A stretch of 64,000 nucleotides of DNA. Origin: an uncultured Lachnospiraceae bacterium (GTDB lineage Bacteria; Bacillota_A; Clostridia; Lachnospirales; Lachnospiraceae). Below, one piece after another: positions 26,919 through 35,744 of this stretch; position 1 is the first letter of the stretch; each line of letters opens with the position of its first letter. The notes beneath the pieces were generated by a model, which saw nothing but the letters and a program-made list of their open reading frames with translations, was not told where the DNA came from and did no database searches. A program made the translations under genes and the position numbers. The stretch is from the NCBI GenBank assembly GCA_951801245.1, contig CATOMC010000005.1, positions 45,980 through 109,979 of the forward strand. Direction: 5' to 3'.

Positions 26919-28829
26919 TCAAACGGCCCGCTGCTCCCGCAATAGCAGGAGGGCAAGCACCGTCACAGAAAGCATCACCGGATACAGATAACGTATCAGC
27001 ACACAAGGCCCCAGAAGCAGGGTACCCACAAGCGCTAAGATATACACGGCCGGGAGCAGCAGCACCGGCTTTTTCAGACCGATACAGAATAGACAATAAT
27101 ACAAAAGCGCCCAGCAGTAGAATGCCGGCTGCATCACAAGCGCCAGCGGAGGCATATACCGCCACACCTCGTCTCCCGCCGCAAAATAACGGTAAATAGA
27201 CTGTAGAATCTGCAGTTTCTGATGTCTCTCATATCCCGGCGCCAGCGCCTCCATATACTCTTTCTGGTCTCCCGGATAGGAAATCTGCAGATATCCTTTG
27301 GCATACGAATAAATATCGTTCAGATATGTGGTATCTTCCAAGTACCACATCCCCATATTTTTAAGCAAAAACGCTTTACAATACTCCCCTGGATAACGGC
27401 ATCCCAAAGAAATCCATTCTTTTGCAAGTGTCTTTAATACTGTCCCCTCTCCTACGATATCCCGTTTGCTCCGATCCGCGATGGCCGGCACATACTCCGG
27501 CAGTTCTCCCTGATTCCAGATAACTGCAAGATTCTCCAGATCCTGCGGTGTCAGTTCCTCCTCATGAAAGGAAACGACTCTGGCAATCTGCTGGGCCGGT
27601 ACACTGAGCATTTCTCTGGCATAGGTCGCACTGGTGGCGCCGGACAACTGAATCATCAGTGTATTCACAAGCAGATACAGAACAAAGGCTGTCCCGTGTG
27701 CCATACACAGTTTTCCATAAAGACCCGGGAACGTTAGATATTCTTTCTTTCGAAACACAAGCAGGGTCACGATCACATACAAAACCCAGGCATAAATACT
27801 GTTATTGCGAAACAAAAGCAGCAATACCGTCAGCACCGTGTACGCCATAAACCAGCCTTTGCCGGGACTTGTCCCGCCCCGCCAGGTCACGATTTCGAAA
27901 GCAAATACGGCAAAGACCATGACCAGTACCGCATAGATCGTATCCTTCGTCACAGAAATAGCCAGCATCCCATGGGTAGGATAGCAAGCCGCGCACAGCA
28001 CAAAGAAATAACAAAAATACCGATTCACGCCCTTTCTTCGAAAGAAGGTATACACATAAGAAAAGCAACATGACACGGCTGCCATCTGCAGCAGAGAATA
28101 AATCGCAAGCCCTGCCCTGTCCCCATCGGAGAAAAAGGGCAGTATCTCACCCAGTTTCAGGCTCATGGAAAGCATCAGGGTATGAATCAGCGGATGGTGT
28201 GTGGTATACCCGCTGATCCGGATCTGATCTAACTGGGGGATCACATCATAAGCCATAATGCCCGGATAATACGTGGCAAAGGGAATCAGAAAGCCCAGCA
28301 TTATAACAAGAAAAGCATACAGAAAGCCTCTTCTTGGCACAAACTCCTTCCTGGCCCAGGTAAATCTGGCCATAAACCAACGATCAAATCTTCCGTAAAT
28401 GCTCTTAGCAGATCCTTCCCCGGAACCGATCCCTTCTCTGTCATGCCCCACCAGATGAAACAGCATATTCTGTCCCGCAAACGCAAGCGGCCACAGACAC
28501 AAGACCCAAACGGCGATTTCCACGCCGCTCACGCCGCTCTCAAGTCCCGGATAGCTCCACCAAAGCCCTATTACCTGAAAAGCCGTAAATACCACGGAAA
28601 GGAGCACTCTCACCCAGACAGCAAAAAAGACTTCTTGCATAAACAAAGCCTTTTTCCACAAACAGTATATTCCCACAAGAATCCCCAACGGGAAAAGTCC
28701 CATCGTATACAGACTTCCCTCTCTGTACAGCAGTAGGAAAATCCGCCCTGACACAAGAAGGGCTGCGCCCGCAGCAACAGCCGTGGCCACAGCCTCCTTC
28801 GATGTAAAACCGCCCTTTGCTCTCTCCAT
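26919..28829 (-). CDS. DUF6020-like polytopic membrane protein
   Basis: A 636-residue protein with about 13 helices. A loop near residue 190 holds YYPGIMAYDVIPQ and TTHHPLIHTL, the pattern I associate with DUF6020 proteins, which resemble GT-C enzymes. A soluble stretch (about 430-540) with many Tyr and Glu lies outside. GGGG 7 nt upstream supports the ATG at 28829. It follows the GT2 gene at 28934 (104-bp gap), whose product could make the lipid-linked sugar donor. The exact reaction is unknown. Confidence 0.7.
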   Translation of the reverse strand: MERAKGGFTSKEAVATAVAAGAALLVSGRIFLLLYREGSLYTMGLFPLGILVGIYCLWKKALFMQEVFFAVWVRVLLSVVFTAFQVIGLWWSYPGLESGVSGVEIAVWVLCLWPLAFAGQNMLFHLVGHDREGIGSGEGSAKSIYGRFDRWFMARFTWARKEFVPRRGFLYAFLVIMLGFLIPFATYYPGIMAYDVIPQLDQIRISGYTTHHPLIHTLMLSMSLKLGEILPFFSDGDRAGLAIYSLLQMAAVSCCFSYVYTFFRRKGVNRYFCYFFVLCAACYPTHGMLAISVTKDTIYAVLVMVFAVFAFEIVTWRGGTSPGKGWFMAYTVLTVLLLLFRNNSIYAWVLYVIVTLLVFRKKEYLTFPGLYGKLCMAHGTAFVLYLLVNTLMIQLSGATSATYAREMLSVPAQQIARVVSFHEEELTPQDLENLAVIWNQGELPEYVPAIADRSKRDIVGEGTVLKTLAKEWISLGCRYPGEYCKAFLLKNMGMWYLEDTTYLNDIYSYAKGYLQISYPGDQKEYMEALAPGYERHQKLQILQSIYRYFAAGDEVWRYMPPLALVMQPAFYCWALLYYCLFCIGLKKPVLLLPAVYILALVGTLLLGPCVLIRYLYPVMLSVTVLALLLLREQRAV

Positions 28830-28933
28830 ATCAAAACCCCGTTTCCGTGTTCAGTTCACTGCTCAAAATGCCCGTTTCCCGACATTCTCTCAAATATGCA
28901 GCGGCATTCGCTCCGCCTCTTTACCGCCTGGTG

Positions 28934-29872
28934 CTACCTGTTCGTTTCCTGCACCCTTCTGGTCACCAGCGTCAGCCGGTACTCAAAATCCCTGCGGTTT
29001 TTAAGCGCCATATTGGACAACATCAGCCCGGCAAACAATGACTGAATCGCCGCCAGTCCGATAAAACCGCACACAAACAATGTGGGGAACCGAAGCACCA
29101 GTCCCGTTTCCAGATATGCGATCGCGATCGGAATGAACAAGATTACCGCAATCGCCGCCAGAATGGCCGAACACACCCCAAAGAATCCCATGGGCTTATA
29201 GTCCCGGTACAGCTTTAAAATCGTGCGTAACACCCGGAAGCCATCGGAAAAGGTGTTTAATTTGGATTCGCTGCCCTCCGGCCTGTCACGATAATCCACC
29301 ACCACATTCTCAATCTGCATATTATTATAAACCGCATGGATGGTCATCTCTGTTTCAATCTCAAATCCAGTGGACAGCACCGGAAAGGTCTTCACAAATC
29401 CATAACTAAACGCTCTGTATCCCGTCATAATGTCTTTAATCTCACAGTCAAATAGACGATTGATACTGCTTCTCACAATGGAATTGCCAAAGTTGTGAAA
29501 AGGCCGCTTATTCTCCGTAAAATAAGTGGAGGAAAGCCGATCCCCAACCACCATATCCGCATTGTTCAATAGCACCTTGTCCACCATCTCTCTGGCATAC
29601 TCCATGGGATAGGTGTCATCCCCGTCCACCATGATATAGCACTCTGCCTCAATCTCACGAAACATCCTGCGCATCACATTGCCCTTGCCCTGCATACGTT
29701 CATACCGGATCACTGCCCCGGCATTTCTTGCCAGTTCCACGGTACGGTCCTTGGAATTATTATCATAAACATAGACCACCGCCTCCGGCAATGCTTCCTT
29801 CGCATCCCTCACCACCTTGGCGATCGTCTTTTCCTCATTATAGCAGGGAATCAATACGGCTATCTTATCCAT
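28934..29872 (-). CDS. GT2 glycosyltransferase with C-terminal membrane helices
   Basis: A 312-residue family 2 glycosyltransferase. The N-terminal VLIPCYNEEKTI and the DGDDTYP motif (about 80-86) are donor-binding and metal sites. TGYRAFS and the two C-terminal helices (about 228-250 and 265-287) match the polyprenyl-phosphate glycosyltransferase branch (DPM1/GtrB-like). It would add a sugar from a nucleotide donor to polyprenyl phosphate on the cytoplasmic side. AGGAG is 7 nt before the ATG. It is upstream of the DUF6020-like gene. Confidence 0.85.
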   Translation of the reverse strand: MDKIAVLIPCYNEEKTIAKVVRDAKEALPEAVVYVYDNNSKDRTVELARNAGAVIRYERMQGKGNVMRRMFREIEAECYIMVDGDDTYPMEYAREMVDKVLLNNADMVVGDRLSSTYFTENKRPFHNFGNSIVRSSINRLFDCEIKDIMTGYRAFSYGFVKTFPVLSTGFEIETEMTIHAVYNNMQIENVVVDYRDRPEGSESKLNTFSDGFRVLRTILKLYRDYKPMGFFGVCSAILAAIAVILFIPIAIAYLETGLVLRFPTLFVCGFIGLAAIQSLFAGLMLSNMALKNRRDFEYRLTLVTRRVQETNR

Positions 29873-30000
29873 CGTCTTTCTCCTAAATTATTCTTATCTA
29901 TTATTCTACCACAAAATGTATGCCTTTACTATGGCTATTTTGCTATTAGAGTTTAGCACAACACTTTCTATCATAAAACTCATGGCTGAACGGTAACGCT

Positions 30001-30936
30001 TCACAACTTCTCTATCGATGCGATCAAATACTTCTGCCGCTTAAAGACCAGCCGAAGCAGCACGTCCAAATATTTAATGGCAATCGTAAGCAGCAGAAAC
30101 GTGGCAAAGAACCCGGCCGACATCAGAAGCATGATGGCCGTCCAACCTTCCACCGGCTTGTTCACGCCCAGGTACACAACAATCACATAAATTCCCGCAA
30201 TGACCATCAGCACGGCCATGAGAATGGAGAGTGAGATGGACACCTTATAAGCCAGATCCGTAAACAGGATCAGCGCATCCACTGCCGTATTCTTCTTCTG
30301 GGCGTCTTCCAATCTGGTGCCGGTCACGCCCTGCGTCTTTGGCACATAATCCATGTCATATATCTTCAGGCCGCAGGAAGCATAGACCGCTTTCCTGAAT
30401 GGAATCGTCTTGCTGTAAGCTAAGGTACGGTTGATCGCCCTTCTGGAAATGATCTGAAAGCGCTGCGTTGCAAGTTTTCCCTCCCCATGGGAAAAGCAGT
30501 TATACACTGCATAGAAAGCACGGGATGAAAGCCTGCTCTGGTTCTTTGGCGGCAGAGCGGCCACGATATCAAACCCGTTGAGTGCCTTTTGATAAACATC
30601 CATGATCAGTTCCTTATCATAATCCGCGTAGCAGGAGTCAAATTCAAACACAAAATCCCCGATGGCCAGATCGATCCCCGCGTTCATGGAAGCCTCCAGC
30701 CCATGAAAGAATCCCATCTGTATGATACTGACGATGGCCTGTTCCTTTTCCTTCTTATAGCGGTAGACGCCGTCTAAAACCTCACTGCCCGCATCATCGT
30801 TCACGCAGATCAGCTCATACCTGTTAAAGTTCGCCTCCAGCACGCTCCCCAACATCTGCAAGAACTCATACACATGCCTCTCCCCTTCATGCAGATACAC
30901 CACCGCAGAGACAAAATTACTTTCTTTATTATCCAT
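30001..30936 (-). CDS. GT2-like glycosyltransferase with weak DXD motif
   Basis: A 311-residue GT2-fold protein with an early VNDDAGSE motif and GFFHGLEASMNAG as in GtrB-like enzymes. The place of the usual DXD reads EFDSCYAD, which is atypical. Two or three C-terminal helices (about 215-245 and 258-285) tie it to the membrane. It lies downstream of the FAD oxidoreductase gene, last of a set with Gfo/Idh and GT2 enzymes. The start is uncertain between 30936 and 30948, since neither has a well-placed RBS. It may make an unusual polyprenyl-phosphate sugar or be regulatory. Confidence 0.75.
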   Translation of the reverse strand: MDNKESNFVSAVVYLHEGERHVYEFLQMLGSVLEANFNRYELICVNDDAGSEVLDGVYRYKKEKEQAIVSIIQMGFFHGLEASMNAGIDLAIGDFVFEFDSCYADYDKELIMDVYQKALNGFDIVAALPPKNQSRLSSRAFYAVYNCFSHGEGKLATQRFQIISRRAINRTLAYSKTIPFRKAVYASCGLKIYDMDYVPKTQGVTGTRLEDAQKKNTAVDALILFTDLAYKVSISLSILMAVLMVIAGIYVIVVYLGVNKPVEGWTAIMLLMSAGFFATFLLLTIAIKYLDVLLRLVFKRQKYLIASIEKL

Positions 30937-31010
30937 GTAAATAACCATGCCTTTCTCTCAGCCTGCTGCTTAGGACCGCAGGCACAAATCTGCCTGTGAA
31001 AATGAATGTC

Positions 31011-32138
31011 TTATATAAGCACCTCATCCAAATCATACACCGTATTTATTTTTCCAGAAAGCACACTGATAAAGACGGGGTGCCTGGAATGTTCCCGGAT
31101 CACCGTAGGTCTTGAATCGTCAATCTCAGAAGATTTCAAAATCGGTTTCATGGAAAAGAGGGACTTTTCATACGTAAAAGACAAATCTTCCCTCATATAT
31201 TTTCTCGCAAGACTGGACATATACGCCCAGGCTGTCTGCGGCCTTGCCACACAGTCATTGCAGTTGCCAAGCTGCCCAGGACAACAGTAATCCGGTTTGC
31301 ACCTTTGCTGGCAGGAAAACGTGGGTACCTCATCATAACTGGTAATGTGCGGGGTGAATGTCACGGATGTCAGTGAATGATATCCTGTCTTGCCAAAAGG
31401 CATGATAGAAAAAAACGGCCCGTCCATCACTGTCAGACCCAGATTTTTCAGCCCCTCATCCACTTTGCACAGAATAATCTCGCACAGTTCATATTTGATC
31501 TGGAAAGGCTCAAACCCTCCCAGCGCACAGACCTGGTTCACCGATGCGTAGGCCGCATTTAGCACAAAGCCGGTACCGTACTGTGCCCCGTCCTTCGTTG
31601 TGATCACATAAGCATCCTGACCCCGCTCTATCCGCGTAATCCTTGCATGGTACACCAGTTCGATATTCGGATACGCCTCCATCTGAGACAGCAGTTTGTC
31701 CCGAAGCAGCATGGCATCGTAAGTATACTCCCTGGTCAGGAATGCACCGTCACATTTCCCTTCCTGAAAATATTTGTCCGGCGAAATCTCATCACAGCGT
31801 ATGTTTGTCTCTTTACAAAACTTCTTAAACTGTTGTGCATTGGTCCATGAAAAATCCCTGGATGTGGCATAGACCTGATCAAACTCCGTCAAAATGCAGT
31901 CCTCATAGTCTCTGCAGAACTTTTCAAAATAATGAGCAGATTTGGCGGCCGTGGATAAGGACCTGGGGTAATGATACCCCATATGCACCCTGGCCTGGTT
32001 AATATAAGTCGCCCGCCGAAAAGAGGCGTCCTCATATTCGAGCACCACCACATGCTGGCCGTTTCTGCCGCAAAGGAGCGCGGCATACAGCCCATACAAG
32101 CCGCCGCCGATAATCACTTTATCATAGTTTTTCAACAT
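31011..32138 (-). CDS. FAD-dependent oxidoreductase with Cys-rich insert
   Basis: A 375-residue cytoplasmic flavoprotein. VIIGGGLYGLYAALL (about 8-22) is the FAD-binding motif of DAO-like oxidoreductases, followed by QARVHMGYHYP, where His residues probably face the flavin. Residues about 274-294 hold six cysteines, a possible metal or Fe-S site not usual in the family. GAGGAG precedes the ATG at 32138; an upstream TTG is discounted. It lies 43 bp after the Gfo/Idh gene and may oxidise a sugar or sugar-linked substrate; the substrate is not known. Confidence 0.75.
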   Translation of the reverse strand: MLKNYDKVIIGGGLYGLYAALLCGRNGQHVVVLEYEDASFRRATYINQARVHMGYHYPRSLSTAAKSAHYFEKFCRDYEDCILTEFDQVYATSRDFSWTNAQQFKKFCKETNIRCDEISPDKYFQEGKCDGAFLTREYTYDAMLLRDKLLSQMEAYPNIELVYHARITRIERGQDAYVITTKDGAQYGTGFVLNAAYASVNQVCALGGFEPFQIKYELCEIILCKVDEGLKNLGLTVMDGPFFSIMPFGKTGYHSLTSVTFTPHITSYDEVPTFSCQQRCKPDYCCPGQLGNCNDCVARPQTAWAYMSSLARKYMREDLSFTYEKSLFSMKPILKSSEIDDSRPTVIREHSRHPVFISVLSGKINTVYDLDEVLI

Positions 32139-32181
32139 CTTACTCCTCAATTATATGCACTTACTTTTGCGTATATCGCAC

Positions 32182-33096
32182 TTATGCCTGCACTCTCTGT
32201 GCCAGGCTGTTGCCGCAGACCGCATGAAGTGCCCGCTGCGTGGTGAGCGTTACCTGACGGTTCTCTTCTCCCCCTTCCCGGACCGTCCGGGCAAAAAGGC
32301 GGATCATCTCCCGCAGATTGTTCCCCTCATCAAAGCGCTCTTTTAACACGATGCGGCTTTCTTTAGGCTTTTTTGCATCGCCGGTATCCTCACAGGCAAG
32401 CGCCTGCACGGTATACTCTCCCAACATATCAAAGACCAGAAGGCCTCTCTCGCACTGCACCCTTACCGTTCTTTCTTTCTGTTCCGCAAGAAGACTGCAC
32501 GCCAACCTGCCGCGCACGCCAGCCGTCTCAAAATAAATAAACCCGTCCTGCGCATACCCGTCATCGTCACAGACCACATTTTCTACCTGCCTGATCTCTA
32601 TCGGCGCTCCTTCAAACAGATAAGCCAGCACGGACAGCATATGCACCCCCACTGTCTCATAGACATGTTCCCCTTGATAAAACCGGCCAAACTGCCTGAT
32701 CGCCATATCAATATACAACACCCGGCCAAACCGATGCAGGTATTGTTTCATACATCTGATAGACGGTGAAACCATATAAATATAATCAGTAAACAGTACG
32801 CATTCTTTTTCTTTTGCAAGTGCCGTCAGGCGTTTCGTATCCTCGTAACTTTTACATAAAGGTTTCTCGCAAAACACATGGATGCCGTGGGAAAGCAGTT
32901 GCTCCACCACCGCCAGATGATTGCGGGTCGGTACACAGACAAAGGCACAGTCAATCCTGTCTATCATGTCCGGTAAGGCTAACCCGTCTTCTTTATGATG
33001 GTCACAGATTCCCAGCAGACGGAACTGTTCCGACTCCCGGATATACCGCTCTATTACGTGTCCCCAATAACCGTATCCGATCAATATACAGTCCAT
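32182..33096 (-). CDS. Gfo/Idh/MocA family sugar oxidoreductase
   Basis: A 304-residue NAD(P)-dependent dehydrogenase. The Rossmann motif GYGYWG (7-12) and the signature CEKP (76-79) with catalytic Lys are clear. A VGVHMLS segment near 150 carries the second catalytic His. It is shorter than the usual 330-380 residues. In this family members oxidise or dehydrate nucleotide sugars; the company of GT2 and FAD enzymes suggests a sugar-nucleotide modification step. It starts 12 bp after the GT2 gene at 33109. Confidence 0.85.
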   Translation of the reverse strand: MDCILIGYGYWGHVIERYIRESEQFRLLGICDHHKEDGLALPDMIDRIDCAFVCVPTRNHLAVVEQLLSHGIHVFCEKPLCKSYEDTKRLTALAKEKECVLFTDYIYMVSPSIRCMKQYLHRFGRVLYIDMAIRQFGRFYQGEHVYETVGVHMLSVLAYLFEGAPIEIRQVENVVCDDDGYAQDGFIYFETAGVRGRLACSLLAEQKERTVRVQCERGLLVFDMLGEYTVQALACEDTGDAKKPKESRIVLKERFDEGNNLREMIRLFARTVREGGEENRQVTLTTQRALHAVCGNSLAQRVQA

Positions 33097-33108
33097 GTAA
33101 CACCGCCT

Positions 33109-33927
33109 TTAGTCTTTCGGTTCATATTTTCTGACCGCAAGGTTCCATAAGATTTTCATCAGATCAATATTCCCCTTGATGGGGCTGATCTTGGTGGGAA
33201 TCTTACCTGCCGGGTACTGCCTGAGTACAGGCACTTCCGTGGCTCTGTATCCCAGACGGGGAATGATCACCGTCAGATAATGGATCAGGGCATAGGTCGG
33301 GAAATCCCCGTACCGGAAGGGCTGTATCCTGTCATCCAGAAATACCTGAATGCTGTGCGCCCGGAAACCGTTGGTGGTATCCGTATATTTACATCCGGAA
33401 AGAAGATTGACGATCGGCACATGAATCAGTTTGATGGCAATCTCTCTGGATCTGGGCGTGTTGATAGCCACGCCGCCTTTCCGGTATCTGGACCCTTGTG
33501 CAAAGTCAAAGCCCTGATCCAGCGCCCGCGCCATCTTAAAGATGCCTTCCAGGCCGTCTTTGCCGTTGCCGTCTATGGTGATGGTGCCTTTGTACCCATT
33601 TACCACCGCATAATAATACCCAAGCATAAGCTGATCGCTCAGATGCCCTTTGGATTTGCGGATGACAAGAGCTGTCACGTCATACTGCGCAAGCATCTCT
33701 AAGTCCGCACTGCCGTCTGTACTGCCGCCGTCACAGATGATCAGATCCGCCACCCGGGAAACCTTTAACTTCTGCATCTGTGCAAGCTGATTTTTGAACT
33801 TTTCCCCTTCGTTCAATACCGGAATACAGATGAGATACTTATTCTTTTTCTCCCCGATCTGCGTCAATTCATACTCCGGCAGCCGTATTTTGTTGTTGAT
33901 TAACTCCATTTTTACATTTGTCTGCAT
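33109..33927 (-). CDS. GT2 glycosyltransferase, soluble
   Basis: A 272-residue family 2 glycosyltransferase with a short extra N-terminus. ICIPVLNEGEKF is the donor-binding start, ICDGGSTDGS follows, and TIDGNGKDG stands where DPM-like enzymes have the DXD. No membrane helices are seen, so it is cytosolic or peripheral. It is the first gene of the set continuing with Gfo/Idh, FAD oxidoreductase and a second GT2. GGAGAGAG lies before the ATG. Sugar and acceptor are unknown. Confidence 0.85.
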   Translation of the reverse strand: MQTNVKMELINNKIRLPEYELTQIGEKKNKYLICIPVLNEGEKFKNQLAQMQKLKVSRVADLIICDGGSTDGSADLEMLAQYDVTALVIRKSKGHLSDQLMLGYYYAVVNGYKGTITIDGNGKDGLEGIFKMARALDQGFDFAQGSRYRKGGVAINTPRSREIAIKLIHVPIVNLLSGCKYTDTTNGFRAHSIQVFLDDRIQPFRYGDFPTYALIHYLTVIIPRLGYRATEVPVLRQYPAGKIPTKISPIKGNIDLMKILWNLAVRKYEPKD

Positions 33928-34000
33928 TTTACTCTCTCCATTCCTGACTCCATGAATCCGCTAAAACAACGATACCCCATCCCAAAACATTTGGCAAGCA

Positions 34001-35536
34001 TCAGAACCCCTGATAGATAAACTCCGAAGCGCTGTATCCTGGCCCGTAGCACCCAAGCAGGATCACCCCGAACAAAAGCGCATACCACACGATCCACCGC
34101 ACCGGCAAAGCCTTCTGTGCAATCCGCTCCCGCACGCCCTTCTTTTGCTGCAGCACAGAGACCGCACACAAAAGCACAAGCGAAAGGATGGCGATGGCCA
34201 TCTCGATCCCGTCCAGTCCCGCAGTCAAAAGAGAACCGTCCCACAGCACATTGGGATTAAAAACCGTCACCGCCTTTTGCAACATGGCAAAGGCGTCCCC
34301 TACAGAGGCCGCACGAAAGAACAGATTGCCGATGCACACCAGAAAGAACGTTCTAAGCATCCGGATTCCACTTATCATCTTTCCCGCCGCATGGATGTGC
34401 AGCCGCTCCATCAGCCTGGCACAGGGCGCTTCCAACAGTTCCTCCATCACGATATAGAACCAGTGCAGAAGGCCTGACCCAATCACGAACTTCCAGTCGC
34501 CGCCATGCCAGATGCCTACCGTCAGCCAGAGGATGAACATGGCACAGAAGGTGGCATACTGCTTCCCCTTCTTCTTGCCGAACCGCTGCTTGAAAGACTG
34601 ATTCAGATTGGTAAAAAACTTTGACCGAAGCACCGGATAGAACACGTACTCCTTCATCCAGACGCCCAGCGTGATGTGCCATCTGCGCCAGTATTCCGCC
34701 ACACTTTTGGCAAAAAACGGGGTCTGGAAATTCTCCGGCAGAAGAATCCCGAAACTCTCCGACATACCCAGCACGATATCCATACACCCCGAAAAATCCG
34801 TATAGAGCTGGAACGCATAGAAGACTGTCGCCACCCAGATATAAGCACCCGGATAGCCGGTGTAATCCCCATAGACCGTATCCACCAGCATCCCCAGCCG
34901 CTCCGCGATCACCAACTTCTTAAAACATCCCCACAACATACGCTGCAGGCCGTAAGCCACCTGACGGTAATCAAAAGCATGGGGTGCAAAGAATTGTTCC
35001 CCGTGTTCTCGATACTTTAGAATCGGTCCGGAAATGATCACCGGAAAATACGTGCCGTAAAGCGCAAGCTTCCAGAAATTATTCTGCACACTGGCAATGC
35101 CATAATACACGTCGATCACGTAACCCAGCAGGGAAAAGGTATAGAAAGACACCCCCAGCGGCACCAAAAAATCCACGCTCTCCAACAGCGTCCTGCTGCT
35201 TCCAAACAGTCTGGCCACACCGTCTATGGTATAGATGCCAAAGTTCACATACTTTAACACCACCAATATGCCGATATTGACTGCTATAGTCATCAGCAAA
35301 ATGATTTTCCGCCTCTTCTCATCCTCCTGCGGCGTTCCCACAAGAAGCCTGCTGCCCGCATAACAGGCCGACACGGACGCCACCGGATATACAATCAATA
35401 CCCCCTGTCCGGAAAGCAGATAATATAAAATACTGCACAACAGAAGAAGCCCCCACTGAAATCTCCGGGGGATGCTGTAATACAGTATCAACATAACGCC
35501 AAAAAAGCATAAAAAATAAAACGAAGTGATTCCCAT
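34001..35536 (-). CDS. MBOAT family O-acyltransferase without adjacent SGNH partner
   Basis: A 511-residue polytopic protein. Family motifs are FQTPFFAKSVAEYWRRWHI, a VFYPVLRSK loop and LTVGIWHGGDW with the invariant His. It belongs to the same family as the proteins at 3933, 36994 and 60669 but is more divergent in the loop, where PLGG is replaced. Start 35536 (MGITSF) is preferred over a TTG at 35566, but no strong RBS is visible. Its neighbours are a GT2 gene and, divergently, another MBOAT unit, so its transfer partner must be encoded elsewhere, possibly the SGNH protein at 38460. Confidence 0.85.
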   Translation of the reverse strand: MGITSFYFLCFFGVMLILYYSIPRRFQWGLLLLCSILYYLLSGQGVLIVYPVASVSACYAGSRLLVGTPQEDEKRRKIILLMTIAVNIGILVVLKYVNFGIYTIDGVARLFGSSRTLLESVDFLVPLGVSFYTFSLLGYVIDVYYGIASVQNNFWKLALYGTYFPVIISGPILKYREHGEQFFAPHAFDYRQVAYGLQRMLWGCFKKLVIAERLGMLVDTVYGDYTGYPGAYIWVATVFYAFQLYTDFSGCMDIVLGMSESFGILLPENFQTPFFAKSVAEYWRRWHITLGVWMKEYVFYPVLRSKFFTNLNQSFKQRFGKKKGKQYATFCAMFILWLTVGIWHGGDWKFVIGSGLLHWFYIVMEELLEAPCARLMERLHIHAAGKMISGIRMLRTFFLVCIGNLFFRAASVGDAFAMLQKAVTVFNPNVLWDGSLLTAGLDGIEMAIAILSLVLLCAVSVLQQKKGVRERIAQKALPVRWIVWYALLFGVILLGCYGPGYSASEFIYQGF

Positions 35537-35573
35537 ATCTGCACCATACAAATGTGTTATAAACAAATTCCTG

Positions 35574-35599
35574 GGACGCAGGATGCTGATCCTGCGTCC
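35574..35599. other. Perfect hairpin in the leader between divergent MBOAT units
   Basis: An 11-bp perfect inverted repeat (35574-35584 and 35589-35599) with a 4-nt loop. On the minus strand it lies directly after a TAAAAT box and about 40 nt before the MBOAT start at 35536, so it would form at the 5' end of that transcript. On the plus strand it is followed by ATTTTATC, but no plus-strand gene precedes it. Confidence 0.5.
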
Positions 35600-35641
35600 A
35601 TTTTATCATAAAAGCCCCGCGAAAGAAACCATTTTGTAAAC

Positions 35642-35670
35642 TTGCATATTCCCTACAAATAAAGTAAAAT
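35642..35670 (+). promoter_or_regulatory. Promoter of the GtrII-like pseudogene / MBOAT / SGNH unit
   Basis: TTGCAT (35642-35647) and TAAAAT (35665-35670) are separated by 17 bp, about 75 bp before the ATG at 35745. It should drive the intact MBOAT and SGNH genes behind the broken first gene. Confidence 0.5.
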
Positions 35671-35744
35671 AGGAGAAGTAATTTGCTTCGTGCATGCAGG
35701 CGCGAAAAGCAAACACTGCCGCGTAAATATAAAGGGGTTTTTCC

